35,017 nucleotides of DNA from a virus, in IMG/VR virus record IMGVR_UViG_3300031772_000143, positions 1 to 35,017 of that record, one strand, 5' to 3'. This document shows, piece by piece, positions 16,483-23,319 of this stretch. The notes under the pieces were generated by a model, which worked only from the letters and a program-made list of their open reading frames with translations, ran no database searches and was not told the origin of the DNA. Both the position numbers and the translations under genes were made by a program. The stretch's first letter is position 1; every line of letters begins with the position of its first letter.

Positions 16483-17004
16483 ATGGCGCTATGGGATTGG
16501 GAGGGCGGGGATCCGAAGTGGTCGTTCGTGGTGGACACGGACTCGTACGCCGGAAACTTCGAGCGGGAGATGAGCAGCTACATAGTCGGGCAGTGCGACG
16601 AGTACGGGGACCACCGCGGAGGCCCGTACAAGAAGATGTATATGAAGGACTTCAAGGGCAAGGACCCCTTCGAGAACCTGGTTGAGGAACGGGTCAGCGA
16701 CCCGGGGGACGACGGCATTACGCGCGCCCCGATGGACCTAGCCCCGACGCCCGGATATGAGAGCAACGGCGCGGGGGGCACCCTCTATTTTGCGTCGTCA
16801 TGTCCAAAACATCCGGCCTACAACTCGGTGGCGATCTTCCTTAGCAGAAGGCCGACGGCGAAGGAGCTCACGATGCTGGCCGACAGGGCCAGGAGGTTCG
16901 CCGGGGCGACGAAGATTTTCGGGGAGACGCTGAAGGTCATCGGATGCAGGCTGGTCAAGGAGACGGTCCTGCTGGAGTCCGAGGACGTTGTTGCCCCGGA
17001 GTAG
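16483..17004 (+). CDS. Conserved-looking phage protein of unknown function
   Basis: A 173-residue protein. The N-terminus (KWSFVVDTDSYAGNFEREMSSYIVGQ) resembles a hypothetical protein that I recall from other large phages, in which a V-D-T-x-x-Y-[AS]-G-N-F-E-R-E string is conserved; this is from memory, not a search. The C-terminal half (YNSVAIFLSRRPTAKELTMLADRARRF, LKVIGCRLVKE) has alternating strands and a helix. It is a plus-strand accessory gene with its own -10-like box and overlaps the next plus-strand gene by 17 nt, so the two form a small operon. Function unknown. Confidence 0.72.
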   Translation: MALWDWEGGDPKWSFVVDTDSYAGNFEREMSSYIVGQCDEYGDHRGGPYKKMYMKDFKGKDPFENLVEERVSDPGDDGITRAPMDLAPTPGYESNGAGGTLYFASSCPKHPAYNSVAIFLSRRPTAKELTMLADRARRFAGATKIFGETLKVIGCRLVKETVLLESEDVVAPE

Positions 17005-17260
17005 GACCGCCGGCCCCAGGAGAGAGGCCCACGACTGGGAGCACGGATGGAAGGACGTGCCGTCCGGGAAGATATACCCGTATGACCACGGACTTCCGTT
17101 CGAGGTGGCCCAAGACAGGCTCGTGAGATCCTGGAGGTGCAGGAGGTGCGGCGCATCGGAGAGTTCGAGCCGCAGGCCGTCCGTGTACAAAAAGGTCTAC
17201 GCCGGAATGAAGAACCTTCTGTGCGACGAGTACGTGACCTGGCAGGTCATGGAGTCATAG
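16988..17260 (+). CDS. Small HDW-type zinc-finger protein (paralogue 3)
   Basis: A 90-residue protein with AHDWEHGW, then SWRCRRCG, and a late LLCDE before the C-terminus, the same His/Cys order as its paralogues. Start is a TTG at 16988 (a second TTG follows at 16991), preceded by GAGGAC and lying inside the end of the upstream gene; no in-frame ATG exists before HDW. The overlap suggests translational coupling with the gene at 16483. The middle is basic with Ser/Arg runs. Its stop is three nt from the convergent regulator gene. Function unknown. Confidence 0.62.
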   Translation: MLPRSRTAGPRREAHDWEHGWKDVPSGKIYPYDHGLPFEVAQDRLVRSWRCRRCGASESSSRRPSVYKKVYAGMKNLLCDEYVTWQVMES

Positions 17261-17263
17261 AGG

Positions 17264-18040
17264 TCACTCGATCGGGAGTATCTGAGCGTCCCCGCGGTCC
17301 CGGAACTGAGGGAGCGAGACTTCGTGAAGGATGTTGAAGTGCTTGTCCGAGATGGCGAAGAACACGGTGTAGTACTTTCCGTACCTCGAATTCTCGATCG
17401 AATCCTCGAGGTCCTTCTCCGCCCTCTCGACCTCCTGGGAGTCCCTGCCCTGCTTCCGGAGCATATGAGCTCGGACCAGGAGCTCCTTCGCCTCCTCGGC
17501 GATGAGGTCCTTCACCTTCTGGAGCGCCCGGAAGAACCTGTGGCGGACGCGTCCCTGCGTCAGGTTCATCTGCTTGGCTATCTCCGACTGACAGGTGGTC
17601 TCATACATCCTCCACAGGATCTCACGGTCTTGATCCGAGAACTTCGGGCCGAGCTCCAGGTCGAACTGCTCCTGGTCGAGCTCCGGGATTGTCCTCAGAA
17701 ACTGGATGCGCTTGATGCCGCGGTGCAGCCTGTACGAGACGGCCGCCTGCGTGATGCGGAACAGCTTGGCTATCTGCTCCTGCTTCATTTTGTCGTGGTG
17801 GTAGAGGCGTATGAGGTCAGCCTCGCGTGGCGGGATGCGATCCAGATAGTGCTCGATGGACCCGAAGTCGAGGGACTGGCCGTCGGCGTTCAGCTCCTCT
17901 TCGGCGTCCGGAGCGAGACGGTTCTCGATCAGGTCCTCCAGGTCCTGTTCGGAATCCGGGTCATAGCCGAGACGATTCTCGTTGCTGAACCTGGACGAAA
18001 GTGACGACGGATCCTGAATGAGGATGTGAGATATAGACAT
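17264..18040 (-). CDS. Regulator with two sigma-region-4-like helix-turn-helix units
   Basis: A 258-residue protein. After an acidic N-terminus, residues 70-112 (PPREADLIRLYHHDKMKQEQIAKL, then FRITQAAVSYRLHRGIKRI) match a sigma-70 region-4 type helix-turn-helix. Residues 135-178 (FSDQDREILWRMYETTCQSE, then IAKQMNLTQGRVRHRFFRAL) form a second, similar unit. Regions 2 and 3 of sigma factors are not visible, so it is not a standard sigma factor. It may act as an anti-host or phage-specific initiation factor, a repressor, or bind tandem sites. The C-terminal 80 residues are charged and end in a beta-like segment (KYYTVFFAISDKHFNILHEV). GGAGG lies three nt before the ATG. It sits at the border of the virion and replication blocks, an apt place for a switch. 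HTH calls are firm, biological role inferred. Confidence 0.75.
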   Translation of the reverse strand: MSISHILIQDPSSLSSRFSNENRLGYDPDSEQDLEDLIENRLAPDAEEELNADGQSLDFGSIEHYLDRIPPREADLIRLYHHDKMKQEQIAKLFRITQAAVSYRLHRGIKRIQFLRTIPELDQEQFDLELGPKFSDQDREILWRMYETTCQSEIAKQMNLTQGRVRHRFFRALQKVKDLIAEEAKELLVRAHMLRKQGRDSQEVERAEKDLEDSIENSRYGKYYTVFFAISDKHFNILHEVSLPQFRDRGDAQILPIE

Positions 18041-18183
18041 CTGCCTCCGGCCAGCGCGTTCCCGCGCGAAAGTGTTCCGTATGCGTATACGTATGGGCTC
18101 AGAGCCGGGTGCGTATCCGTTTCGGTATCGGTCTCTACGGAGGACTCAGTATGGCCGGAGGTCCGTCGAGTTAACACTACCAG
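18041..18183 (-). promoter_or_regulatory. Structured leader and candidate operator of the HTH regulator
   Basis: This 143-nt gap is the longest in the window. Just upstream of the ribosome site lies a perfect 5-bp hairpin (18054-18067), GCGCG-GGAA-CGCGC on the minus strand, with a GNRA loop. Farther upstream, ATGCGTATACGTAT (18081-18094) is a 14-bp near-palindrome with one mismatched pair; GTAT half-sites recur at 18111-18116 and 18124-18128. A short GGCTC-A-GAGCC repeat lies at about 18096-18106. The palindrome is a plausible binding site for the regulator itself. No element is proven. Confidence 0.4.
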
Positions 18184-19191
18184 TCAGATGTCGAGGAGCC
18201 AACTTTCTACCGGGACGGGGGTGGCGGAGCGGGGTCCGATTTTGAAGCCCGAGAAGTCAATCGACTTCATTCCGAGGTCCTCCCGGCACAGGTCCTTGGC
18301 CGCAGAGACGTCCTCGGAGCCGGGCCTCCTGCAGGCCTCGACGTCCAGACTCGAGTCGAGGCCGACGAGGTCGAAGTTCAAGGCAACCCGGTCCCTCAGG
18401 GACACAGTGGCCTCCCGCTCGGCCTTCGAGAGACCAGGGAGGCCGGAGGCGTACAAGGATGAGACGTCCGGGTGGGAGCAAAGGGCTGCGGCAAGCTTCT
18501 TCCGGATCCGGGGGACGCCCGGGATAGAATCGGACGAGTCGCCGGTCAGGCTCTTGAACATGCGTATCTGGGACGGGAGAACGCGGACCTTGTAGAGCTT
18601 CTCCATGTGGTCACCGACGCGCTCAGCGTCAAAGAAGCCGTCGTGGCCGGGCCTGTAGAGGACGACGCGATCGTCGACGAGCTGGAAGAAATCCTTGTCG
18701 GAGGAGACGATGATGTGGACCTCCCCGGGCCTGGAGTGGACAAAGCTGGCTATCAGGTCGTCGGCCTCCTCCCGCGGATCGTGGTAGACGTCGAACCCGA
18801 GCATGCGGATGATGTGGGAGAGCAGGTCCATCTCGCCGCGAACGGTCCTCCCGTCCCTGAGGGTCATGAGCGGCATGTCGTCGGACGGGGACATCTTGAT
18901 TCCATGAGCGTCCCTGCCGGCCTTATACCCGGGGTCCATGGCTAGCCGCCGCGCCGGGGTCCCGTCGAAGAAGACCGAGACGGACGTGGGGGACTGGATG
19001 TCGTAGAGCCAGGACGAGAGCATGGAAAGGAACCCGTAGGCTATCCCCGTCGGAAATCCGGACGGGCTGCACAGGATCGGCTTCCCCTCCTTGAGCCTAT
19101 TCTCCACGAAGACATAGTAAGCCCTGTGGAGAAGGTTGTTCCCGTCCACGAGGACGTTCCTGCGGATCTCCGACCCTCCGACGGACCTCAT
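18184..19191 (-). CDS. 5'-3' exonuclease / flap endonuclease
   Basis: A 335-residue protein of the T5 D15 / Taq Pol N-domain family, which removes RNA primers and 5' flaps during lagging-strand synthesis using divalent metals. Motifs are intact: VDGNNLLHRAYY (D16), FFDG (D76) with ARR and PGYKAGR, EADD at 142-145, SSDKD (D165, D167), and the helix-hairpin-helix motif TGDSSDSIPG (D218, D221). Length suits a stand-alone phage enzyme, and no polymerase domain is attached. The ATG at 19191 overlaps the stop of the preceding small gene (ATGA). It complements the ligase, primase and clamp encoded nearby. High confidence in function. Confidence 0.92.
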   Translation of the reverse strand: MRSVGGSEIRRNVLVDGNNLLHRAYYVFVENRLKEGKPILCSPSGFPTGIAYGFLSMLSSWLYDIQSPTSVSVFFDGTPARRLAMDPGYKAGRDAHGIKMSPSDDMPLMTLRDGRTVRGEMDLLSHIIRMLGFDVYHDPREEADDLIASFVHSRPGEVHIIVSSDKDFFQLVDDRVVLYRPGHDGFFDAERVGDHMEKLYKVRVLPSQIRMFKSLTGDSSDSIPGVPRIRKKLAAALCSHPDVSSLYASGLPGLSKAEREATVSLRDRVALNFDLVGLDSSLDVEACRRPGSEDVSAAKDLCREDLGMKSIDFSGFKIGPRSATPVPVESWLLDI

Positions 19192-19388
19192 GTCCAGCCG
19201 TGCCTTCTAAGGAGCTCTTGATACTCGGGTCCGTCCTCGAGCATCCACTTCCCGCCGTGCATATAGAGCCTGCGCCCCTGCTCGTCATAGGTGCACCCGC
19301 CGCAACGCATGGGGGCGACCATGCTGGCCGCGAGCTCATTGCGCTGTTCTGGAGTGAGCTTCAAGATCTGCTCGGCGGTCATCTTCAC
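19188..19388 (-). CDS. Small CxxC protein between NusG-like and flap nuclease genes
   Basis: A 66-residue protein: an N-terminal helix (MTAEQILKLTPEQRNELAASM), then MRCGGCTYDEQGRRLYMHGGKW and a terminal helix. One CxxC plus nearby His could bind zinc, perhaps as a dimer. The first possible start is a GTG at 19388 overlapping the NusG-like stop (GTGA) with AAGGTGG about five nt upstream; an ATG two codons later is an alternative. It is coupled on both sides. Function unknown. Confidence 0.6.
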   Translation of the reverse strand: MKMTAEQILKLTPEQRNELAASMVAPMRCGGCTYDEQGRRLYMHGGKWMLEDGPEYQELLRRHGWT

Positions 19389-19984
19389 AGGTCCACCTTC
19401 TCGAGATACGACGCGGGAAAGTCCATGAACATGGGCTTCGACCTGAGGCTAAGGCAGACCTGGACGACCTCGCCACCGTCGTACACGCACGAGATCTTCC
19501 CGGTCAGGTTCTTGTAGCTCCCCTTCACGACCTTCACCCGGTTGTCCTCGGAGAAGCCGCCGATCTTCATGACCTTCATGCCCACACGCATTGGATCAAG
19601 GTCTTTGTCGTCGAGGAGAGAGTATACGGTCTTCCTGGCGCCGTCCACGAACGCGGACTTTGAAAGAACTGTGGAGAAGTAGGTTGTCTCCTGAAGAGAG
19701 TTGTAGACAATCCCGTCGGAGAACCTGACGAACACGTATCCGTCCGAGTACCACGTGGTGAGCGAGTCGTCCAAGCCCTTCTGGGATATGGCCGGGACGA
19801 AGACCTCGAGCTCGCGCCGCTTCAGTATCTGATGGACGGCCCGGACGATCAGGCTGATATTCTTCTCCCTCTCACCCAACTGCGTAAGCTGGACTACGAC
19901 CCACTTTGTGGAAAGAACGAGGACCGGAGGGGGAGCGCCCTTGGCGGCCTTAGTGCGCTTTTTTGAACCTTTGGACAAAGCCAC
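19385..19984 (-). CDS. NusG-like transcription elongation factor (NGN + KOW)
   Basis: A 199-residue protein with the NusG plan. An NGN-like domain spans about residues 26-115: KWVVVQLTQLGEREKNISL, a helix, LEVFVPAI, DGYVFVRFSDGIVYNSLQ. A C-terminal KOW domain spans about 147-199 (NRVKVVKGSYKNLTGKISCV). NusG homologues bind the RNA polymerase clamp and modulate pausing and termination; phage versions may act as dedicated antiterminators. No ATG lies near the N-terminus. GTG at 19984 is chosen because AAGGAG lies seven nt upstream; a TTG at 19990 is too close to that site. The start lies 35 nt inside the end of the DnaX-like gene. The NGN helix seems short, so some divergence is likely. Function is inferred from fold-level resemblance. 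Confidence 0.75.
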   Translation of the reverse strand: MALSKGSKKRTKAAKGAPPPVLVLSTKWVVVQLTQLGEREKNISLIVRAVHQILKRRELEVFVPAISQKGLDDSLTTWYSDGYVFVRFSDGIVYNSLQETTYFSTVLSKSAFVDGARKTVYSLLDDKDLDPMRVGMKVMKIGGFSEDNRVKVVKGSYKNLTGKISCVYDGGEVVQVCLSLRSKPMFMDFPASYLEKVDL

Positions 19985-21380
19985 GAGCAAACTCCTTATC
20001 CGGGATCGGAATCCTCGACGAGTCCAACTCTACCTCTGCAGACGGACCCTGGGCAGACGAAGGAGGCTGTGTTCGCGGCGTCATCTCAATTCTTGAGTCA
20101 AGCGTCGTAAGACTCTCTTCTCTAGTGAACTTGATCCCGTCGACCTCGAGCGGGGGAGCGTGTACCTGCGGGGAGGGGATCCTGGCGACGGGAGTGGTGA
20201 CGGCGGGAGTGATCGGGGTTATGGTGGAAACCGGGATGACAACGGAAGCCGGAATGATGGTGGAAGCCGGAATGATGGTGGAAGCTGCCGCCGGGGCTGC
20301 CGCCGGGGCTGCCGCCGGGGCTGCCGCCGGGGCTGCCGCCAGGGCTGGGGCGAAGGACGGAAAGACATTCGCCGACGGGTGATCAGCAATCAGGGCAGCC
20401 TCAATGGAGGAAGCCATGGGCTTGTCCATCGATCCGAGAATTCTGGCCAGATCCGCCCATCTCCTGCCGCGAGACTGATAGAAAGCGCTTCCGAAGGGGA
20501 AGGTAGCCCGGGCTCCGACGCTCGTCCTCAAAGCGCTAGATATGGCCAGAACTATATTGTCACGCACCCATACCGGACCTTCTGAACCCATCAGGGCATC
20601 GAGGTCATCGAGTGCCAGGGACGGGTCAGAGTCGATTCGAGAGAGAATCGAGGCCAGAGTCTCGAGGCTCGCATACCTGAAATGGGCCTTTACGGCGTCG
20701 AGGGTAATCGACGGCGCGAGGAGCTCGAGAGTGGTGAGGCAGTTCCTCGGACACATCTCGAGAGAGCGAGCGATGAAGCCAAGAGCCTCAGGATCGCACT
20801 GGACGCCCTCCAACCGGCACACGTAGTCCATCCTCGCGACGATCTCAGCCTCGGACGGGGCAACCACAGGGAACTCCGTGACCCTGGACCTGATGGCACC
20901 CTGGATCTTGCTTGGCTCCGTAGTACAGAGAATGACGACCAGACGCCTGTCTTCGACGGACTTCAGAAGGGCGTCCTGGGCCTGCTTGGAGAGACGGTGG
21001 GCCTCGTCCATAACGAAAACAAATGGCTTGCCGCTCAGATTCCCGTATTCAAGACCGTCCACTATCGACCGCATGTGGTCGACCGTCCCCTGGGTTGCGG
21101 CGTCGAACTCTTCGAACGAGTCAGACGACTCGTGCGTCACGGACGTGCATGAGGCGCATTCCCCGCACGGCTCGCCGTCCCTGAGGTCGTCACAGACCAC
21201 AGCTCTGGCGACTATCCTGGCGAGTGACGTCTTCCCGCACCCCTTCGGACCACCGAACATGATAGAGCGGTCCGCAAGGCGCCCCCCGGAGGCGAGCTTC
21301 AGAAGCAAGCGCACCACCGCCTGGTTACCGACTATGTCGGAAAGACGGCGCGGACGGTACTTCAGATCGAAGTTCGGCAT
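19950..21380 (-). CDS. dnaX: DnaX-like clamp-loader ATPase
   Basis: A 476-residue AAA+ ATPase of the gamma/tau type that opens the sliding clamp and loads it at primers. It has KYRPRRLSDIVGNQ near the N-terminus, Walker A GGPKGCGKT (43-51), the DnaX zinc module C63, C72, C75, C78, Walker B VMDEAH (DEAH 125-128), a sensor-1 region (CTTEPSKI) and SRVTEF. Residues after about 340 form a long Ala/Pro and Ser/Thr/Ile/Pro linker, then a short charged tail ending RGFVQRFKKAH. It may be the only loader motor, since no delta subunit is visible here. ATG at 21380 is preferred over the GTG at 21383 because TAACAT lies six nt before it. Its end overlaps the NusG-like start at an A6G run. Strong call. Confidence 0.92.
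   Translation of the reverse strand: MPNFDLKYRPRRLSDIVGNQAVVRLLLKLASGGRLADRSIMFGGPKGCGKTSLARIVARAVVCDDLRDGEPCGECASCTSVTHESSDSFEEFDAATQGTVDHMRSIVDGLEYGNLSGKPFVFVMDEAHRLSKQAQDALLKSVEDRRLVVILCTTEPSKIQGAIRSRVTEFPVVAPSEAEIVARMDYVCRLEGVQCDPEALGFIARSLEMCPRNCLTTLELLAPSITLDAVKAHFRYASLETLASILSRIDSDPSLALDDLDALMGSEGPVWVRDNIVLAISSALRTSVGARATFPFGSAFYQSRGRRWADLARILGSMDKPMASSIEAALIADHPSANVFPSFAPALAAAPAAAPAAAPAAAPAAASTIIPASTIIPASVVIPVSTITPITPAVTTPVARIPSPQVHAPPLEVDGIKFTREESLTTLDSRIEMTPRTQPPSSAQGPSAEVELDSSRIPIPDKEFARGFVQRFKKAH
19958..19964 (-). other. A6G slippery-type heptamer in the dnaX/nusG overlap
   Basis: On the minus strand AAAAAAG lies in the 35-nt region read by both genes. It is in the A-AAA-AAG phase in the NusG-like frame and in AAA-AAA-G phase in the DnaX-like frame. 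In E. coli dnaX the first phase drives -1 frameshifting. Here it could shorten NusG-like synthesis or, with a +1 slip, fuse DnaX to the NusG-like protein. Untested. Confidence 0.3.
20215..20343 (-). repeat. Two adjacent coding tandem repeats in the DnaX linker
   Basis: Plus-strand unit gctgccgccggg (12 nt) occurs five times at 20284-20343, the last imperfect, encoding Ala-Ala-Ala-Pro. Beside it, ggaatgatggtggaagcc (18 nt) occurs twice well (20251-20286) and about twice more in degraded form (20215-20250), encoding STIIPA-like units. All keep frame. Confidence 0.85.
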
Positions 21381-21392
21381 CACAGGATGTTA
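21381..21392 (-). promoter_or_regulatory. Leaderless-type -10 box for the DnaX-like gene
   Basis: TAACAT (21387-21392), preceded by G, lies six nt before the ATG at 21380. No Shine-Dalgarno is present. It sits in the gap after the gene ending at 21405. Confidence 0.55.
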
Positions 21393-21404
21393 CAGCCGAG
21401 AGGT

Positions 21405-21932
21405 CTACTTGCCTTTCAGGCAGTCCCCGAGCTCGGCGAGCCCGTCGTTCCACCTACCATTGCGCTCAGCGACTTCGGCGAACTCCTGGACTTGCGGAGG
21501 ACGAATGCTGTACTTCATCTCACCGGACTTCTCGTCTTCCTCCCCAGTACACCTGGTGAGAAGATGGTCCACGAGGGCGGTCCGCTGGGTGGGCTGGAGC
21601 TCGTTCCACACGTCCAGGGCGACGGTCATGATGAAATCGGGCTCGTCGTCTTCCCCGTCGAAGTAGTGACCGCCAAGATGGCGCTCGAGAGGGGAAGCCT
21701 TCTTCACAGTCCCGGGGACGGGAATCCCGCCCTGCTTCTGAGACTTGTTGCGACAGAGATAGACGATATTGGCGGAGGCGATCTCGGAATGGTGCTTCGG
21801 AATGAGCTTCTCGGCGATGGTCTTGGCAGTGTCGAAGTCCGCGATGATGAGCGGGTCGGGCTCCGCCCGCTGCTTCTTGTCCGCGACCGCGTCGTTGATC
21901 TTCTTGCCATTGCTAATGTGAACAGTCGTCAT
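21405..21932 (-). CDS. Phage metallopeptidase-like protein with degraded zinc site
   Basis: A 175-residue protein resembling the phage putative-metallopeptidase domain family. Shared features are IVYLCRNKSQKQGGIPVPGT, KKASPLERHL, an FIMTVALDVWNELQPTQRTA helix, and QVQEFAEVAERNGRW at the end. In active relatives the helix after the last reads D-H-E-L-x-H; here it is DHLLTR (122-127), keeping H123 but losing the catalytic Glu and the second His. The downstream His-Asp usually before the V-x-E-F motif is PP here (145-146). It is probably catalytically inactive and may have a binding role. Family identification is from memory of the motif pattern. The ATG overlaps the primase stop (ATGA), linking it to replication genes. 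Confidence 0.7.
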   Translation of the reverse strand: MTTVHISNGKKINDAVADKKQRAEPDPLIIADFDTAKTIAEKLIPKHHSEIASANIVYLCRNKSQKQGGIPVPGTVKKASPLERHLGGHYFDGEDDEPDFIMTVALDVWNELQPTQRTALVDHLLTRCTGEEDEKSGEMKYSIRPPQVQEFAEVAERNGRWNDGLAELGDCLKGK

Positions 21933-22726
21933 GCGTTCCTCCGCTCGAGAGCCTTGTTGAAGTATCGGGTGAAGGCCTCGTCCCCGACCCTCTTCCAGTA
22001 GTCGCCAGGATCTTTGTCCTTAGGCCCGATGCGAGGATATCTTACGTCGACGACATCGAACCCGGATCCGTTCCTCTCCAAGAACGACTTCACTCCCCTC
22101 CTCCCGGCCTCATCCATGTCCAAACACATGATGACCCTACGGGCGAAGCGGCGCACAAACTGCATCTGGGACTTGCTCAGGCCGGACGTAGTGAGGGCGA
22201 GAACATTCGGCGTAGCGAGGCGCTCCATGATCAGGTGATCGCCAGGTCCCTCCACGAGGACGACCTCCTTGGAGGCCCATATCTCGCGGAAGTTCATCTG
22301 CGATCCGAAGAAATAACCCTCAGGGCGGCGCTGAAGGACGAAGGTATCGTAGGACTTCTCGGCTATGGACCTGACCTGGAACCCGACAACAGATCCGGAG
22401 TACGAGGTCAGGGGGAACACAACGCAGCCGAGAATCTTTCGGCCCACAACACGGTCTCTGCCGACGCCCTCAATCTCCTCCCAAACGGAGGACCACTGCC
22501 TATAACGGCACGCGTCACACCAGAAAGCCCTCTTCTCTTTGTCAGAGCAGTCGTCGGAATGGCCGGGATGCGACTGCGGGTCGACGTCGAAGTCCCCGGC
22601 CACATAACCGAGACGATGCCGGGCCCACTGGTCCTTGGACACGCCCCTCCCCGAGAGGTACGCCTGAGCTTCTTCGCTCTCCAGGAGACCGGCGTGCGCC
22701 CAGTCAAGAAACTGCTCTACGAACAT
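21929..22726 (-). CDS. DnaG-type primase core (TOPRIM), no N-terminal zinc domain
   Basis: A 265-residue protein with the DnaG catalytic core, which makes RNA primers. Residues 17-42 (SEEAQAYLSGRGVSKDQW, HRLGYV) and GRKILGCVVFPLTSYSGSVV, GFQVRSI match the RNA-polymerase-basic part. The TOPRIM part has VVLVEGPGDHLIMERLATPN, LALTTSGLSKSQM, and VIMCLDMDEAGRRGVK with the DxD, then KDKDPGDY. The usual CHC2 zinc domain and C-terminal helicase-binding domain are absent. Instead an insertion near residues 53-73 has HPGHSDDC, FWCDAC (His and three Cys) that could hold a zinc inside the core. The ATG overlaps the preceding stop by one nt. Core call strong; insertion role inferred. Confidence 0.88.
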   Translation of the reverse strand: MFVEQFLDWAHAGLLESEEAQAYLSGRGVSKDQWARHRLGYVAGDFDVDPQSHPGHSDDCSDKEKRAFWCDACRYRQWSSVWEEIEGVGRDRVVGRKILGCVVFPLTSYSGSVVGFQVRSIAEKSYDTFVLQRRPEGYFFGSQMNFREIWASKEVVLVEGPGDHLIMERLATPNVLALTTSGLSKSQMQFVRRFARRVIMCLDMDEAGRRGVKSFLERNGSGFDVVDVRYPRIGPKDKDPGDYWKRVGDEAFTRYFNKALERRNA

Positions 22727-23319
22727 CAGCCCCCGGCGGGCGGGCAGAACGCAAACCCGTTCTTCACGTTATGAAGAACGATGCTGGACCTGCCGCCGAC
22801 GAACTGAGTGTACATCCCGACGAAGTCCGGCCTCGAGAGGAATACCGGGAAGGAGACCTTGCACGGATAGACCCTACAGATCTTCCTGTACACGCCGGAG
22901 TCGGTGTCCCCGCCCATGGACTTGGACAGGGCCTCAGGGGTCCATGAGTCAGGGACGAGGCATGCGTGCGGCTGGGAGCTGACGCCGGCGGCACTCTGCA
23001 CGTAGGCAAAGGCCTTGGTCGCCGCCGTCTTCCCGGAGAAGACGTTCGGCCACTTCTCTGTCAGGGAGAGAGCGTAGGCCGCGGATGCCATATCGCCGAT
23101 AACGTCGTCAATCCTGTCGGAGTCGTGGGTGAAGACTCCGGAACGGATCCTGTCGTCCTTCGTCAGCTTCCTGGAGACGAGAAACTTGTTGCTGCGACTC
23201 GAGCTCACCACGGCAGGAAGGAAGCCCTTCTTCGCGGGGGTCTCCATCCAGAGGGGGACGGCGTCCAGACCCTTCTTAGACCTGTGGAGGTCGTGGTCGA
23301 GGATCTTCAGGAGAATCAC
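22726..23319 (-). CDS. Unrecognised protein upstream of primase
   Basis: A 197-residue protein starting at a GTG at 23319 overlapping the upstream stop (GTGA). It looks globular: KKGFLPAVVSSSRSNKFLVS, VIGDMASAAYALSLTEKW, and a hydrophobic C-terminus (FPVFLSRPDFVGMYTQFVGG). Five Cys occur without a clear metal motif (CLVP, CRVYPC, FAFCP). It is coupled to the primase on one side and to the four-Cys protein on the other, so a replication-associated role is possible. Not recognised. Confidence 0.68.
   Translation of the reverse strand: MILLKILDHDLHRSKKGLDAVPLWMETPAKKGFLPAVVSSSRSNKFLVSRKLTKDDRIRSGVFTHDSDRIDDVIGDMASAAYALSLTEKWPNVFSGKTAATKAFAYVQSAAGVSSQPHACLVPDSWTPEALSKSMGGDTDSGVYRKICRVYPCKVSFPVFLSRPDFVGMYTQFVGGRSSIVLHNVKNGFAFCPPAGG

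Noticed and set aside
20284-20343. Possible CRISPR-like direct repeats
   Set aside because: The repeats are 12 nt, contiguous without spacers, and encode an Ala/Pro linker in frame.
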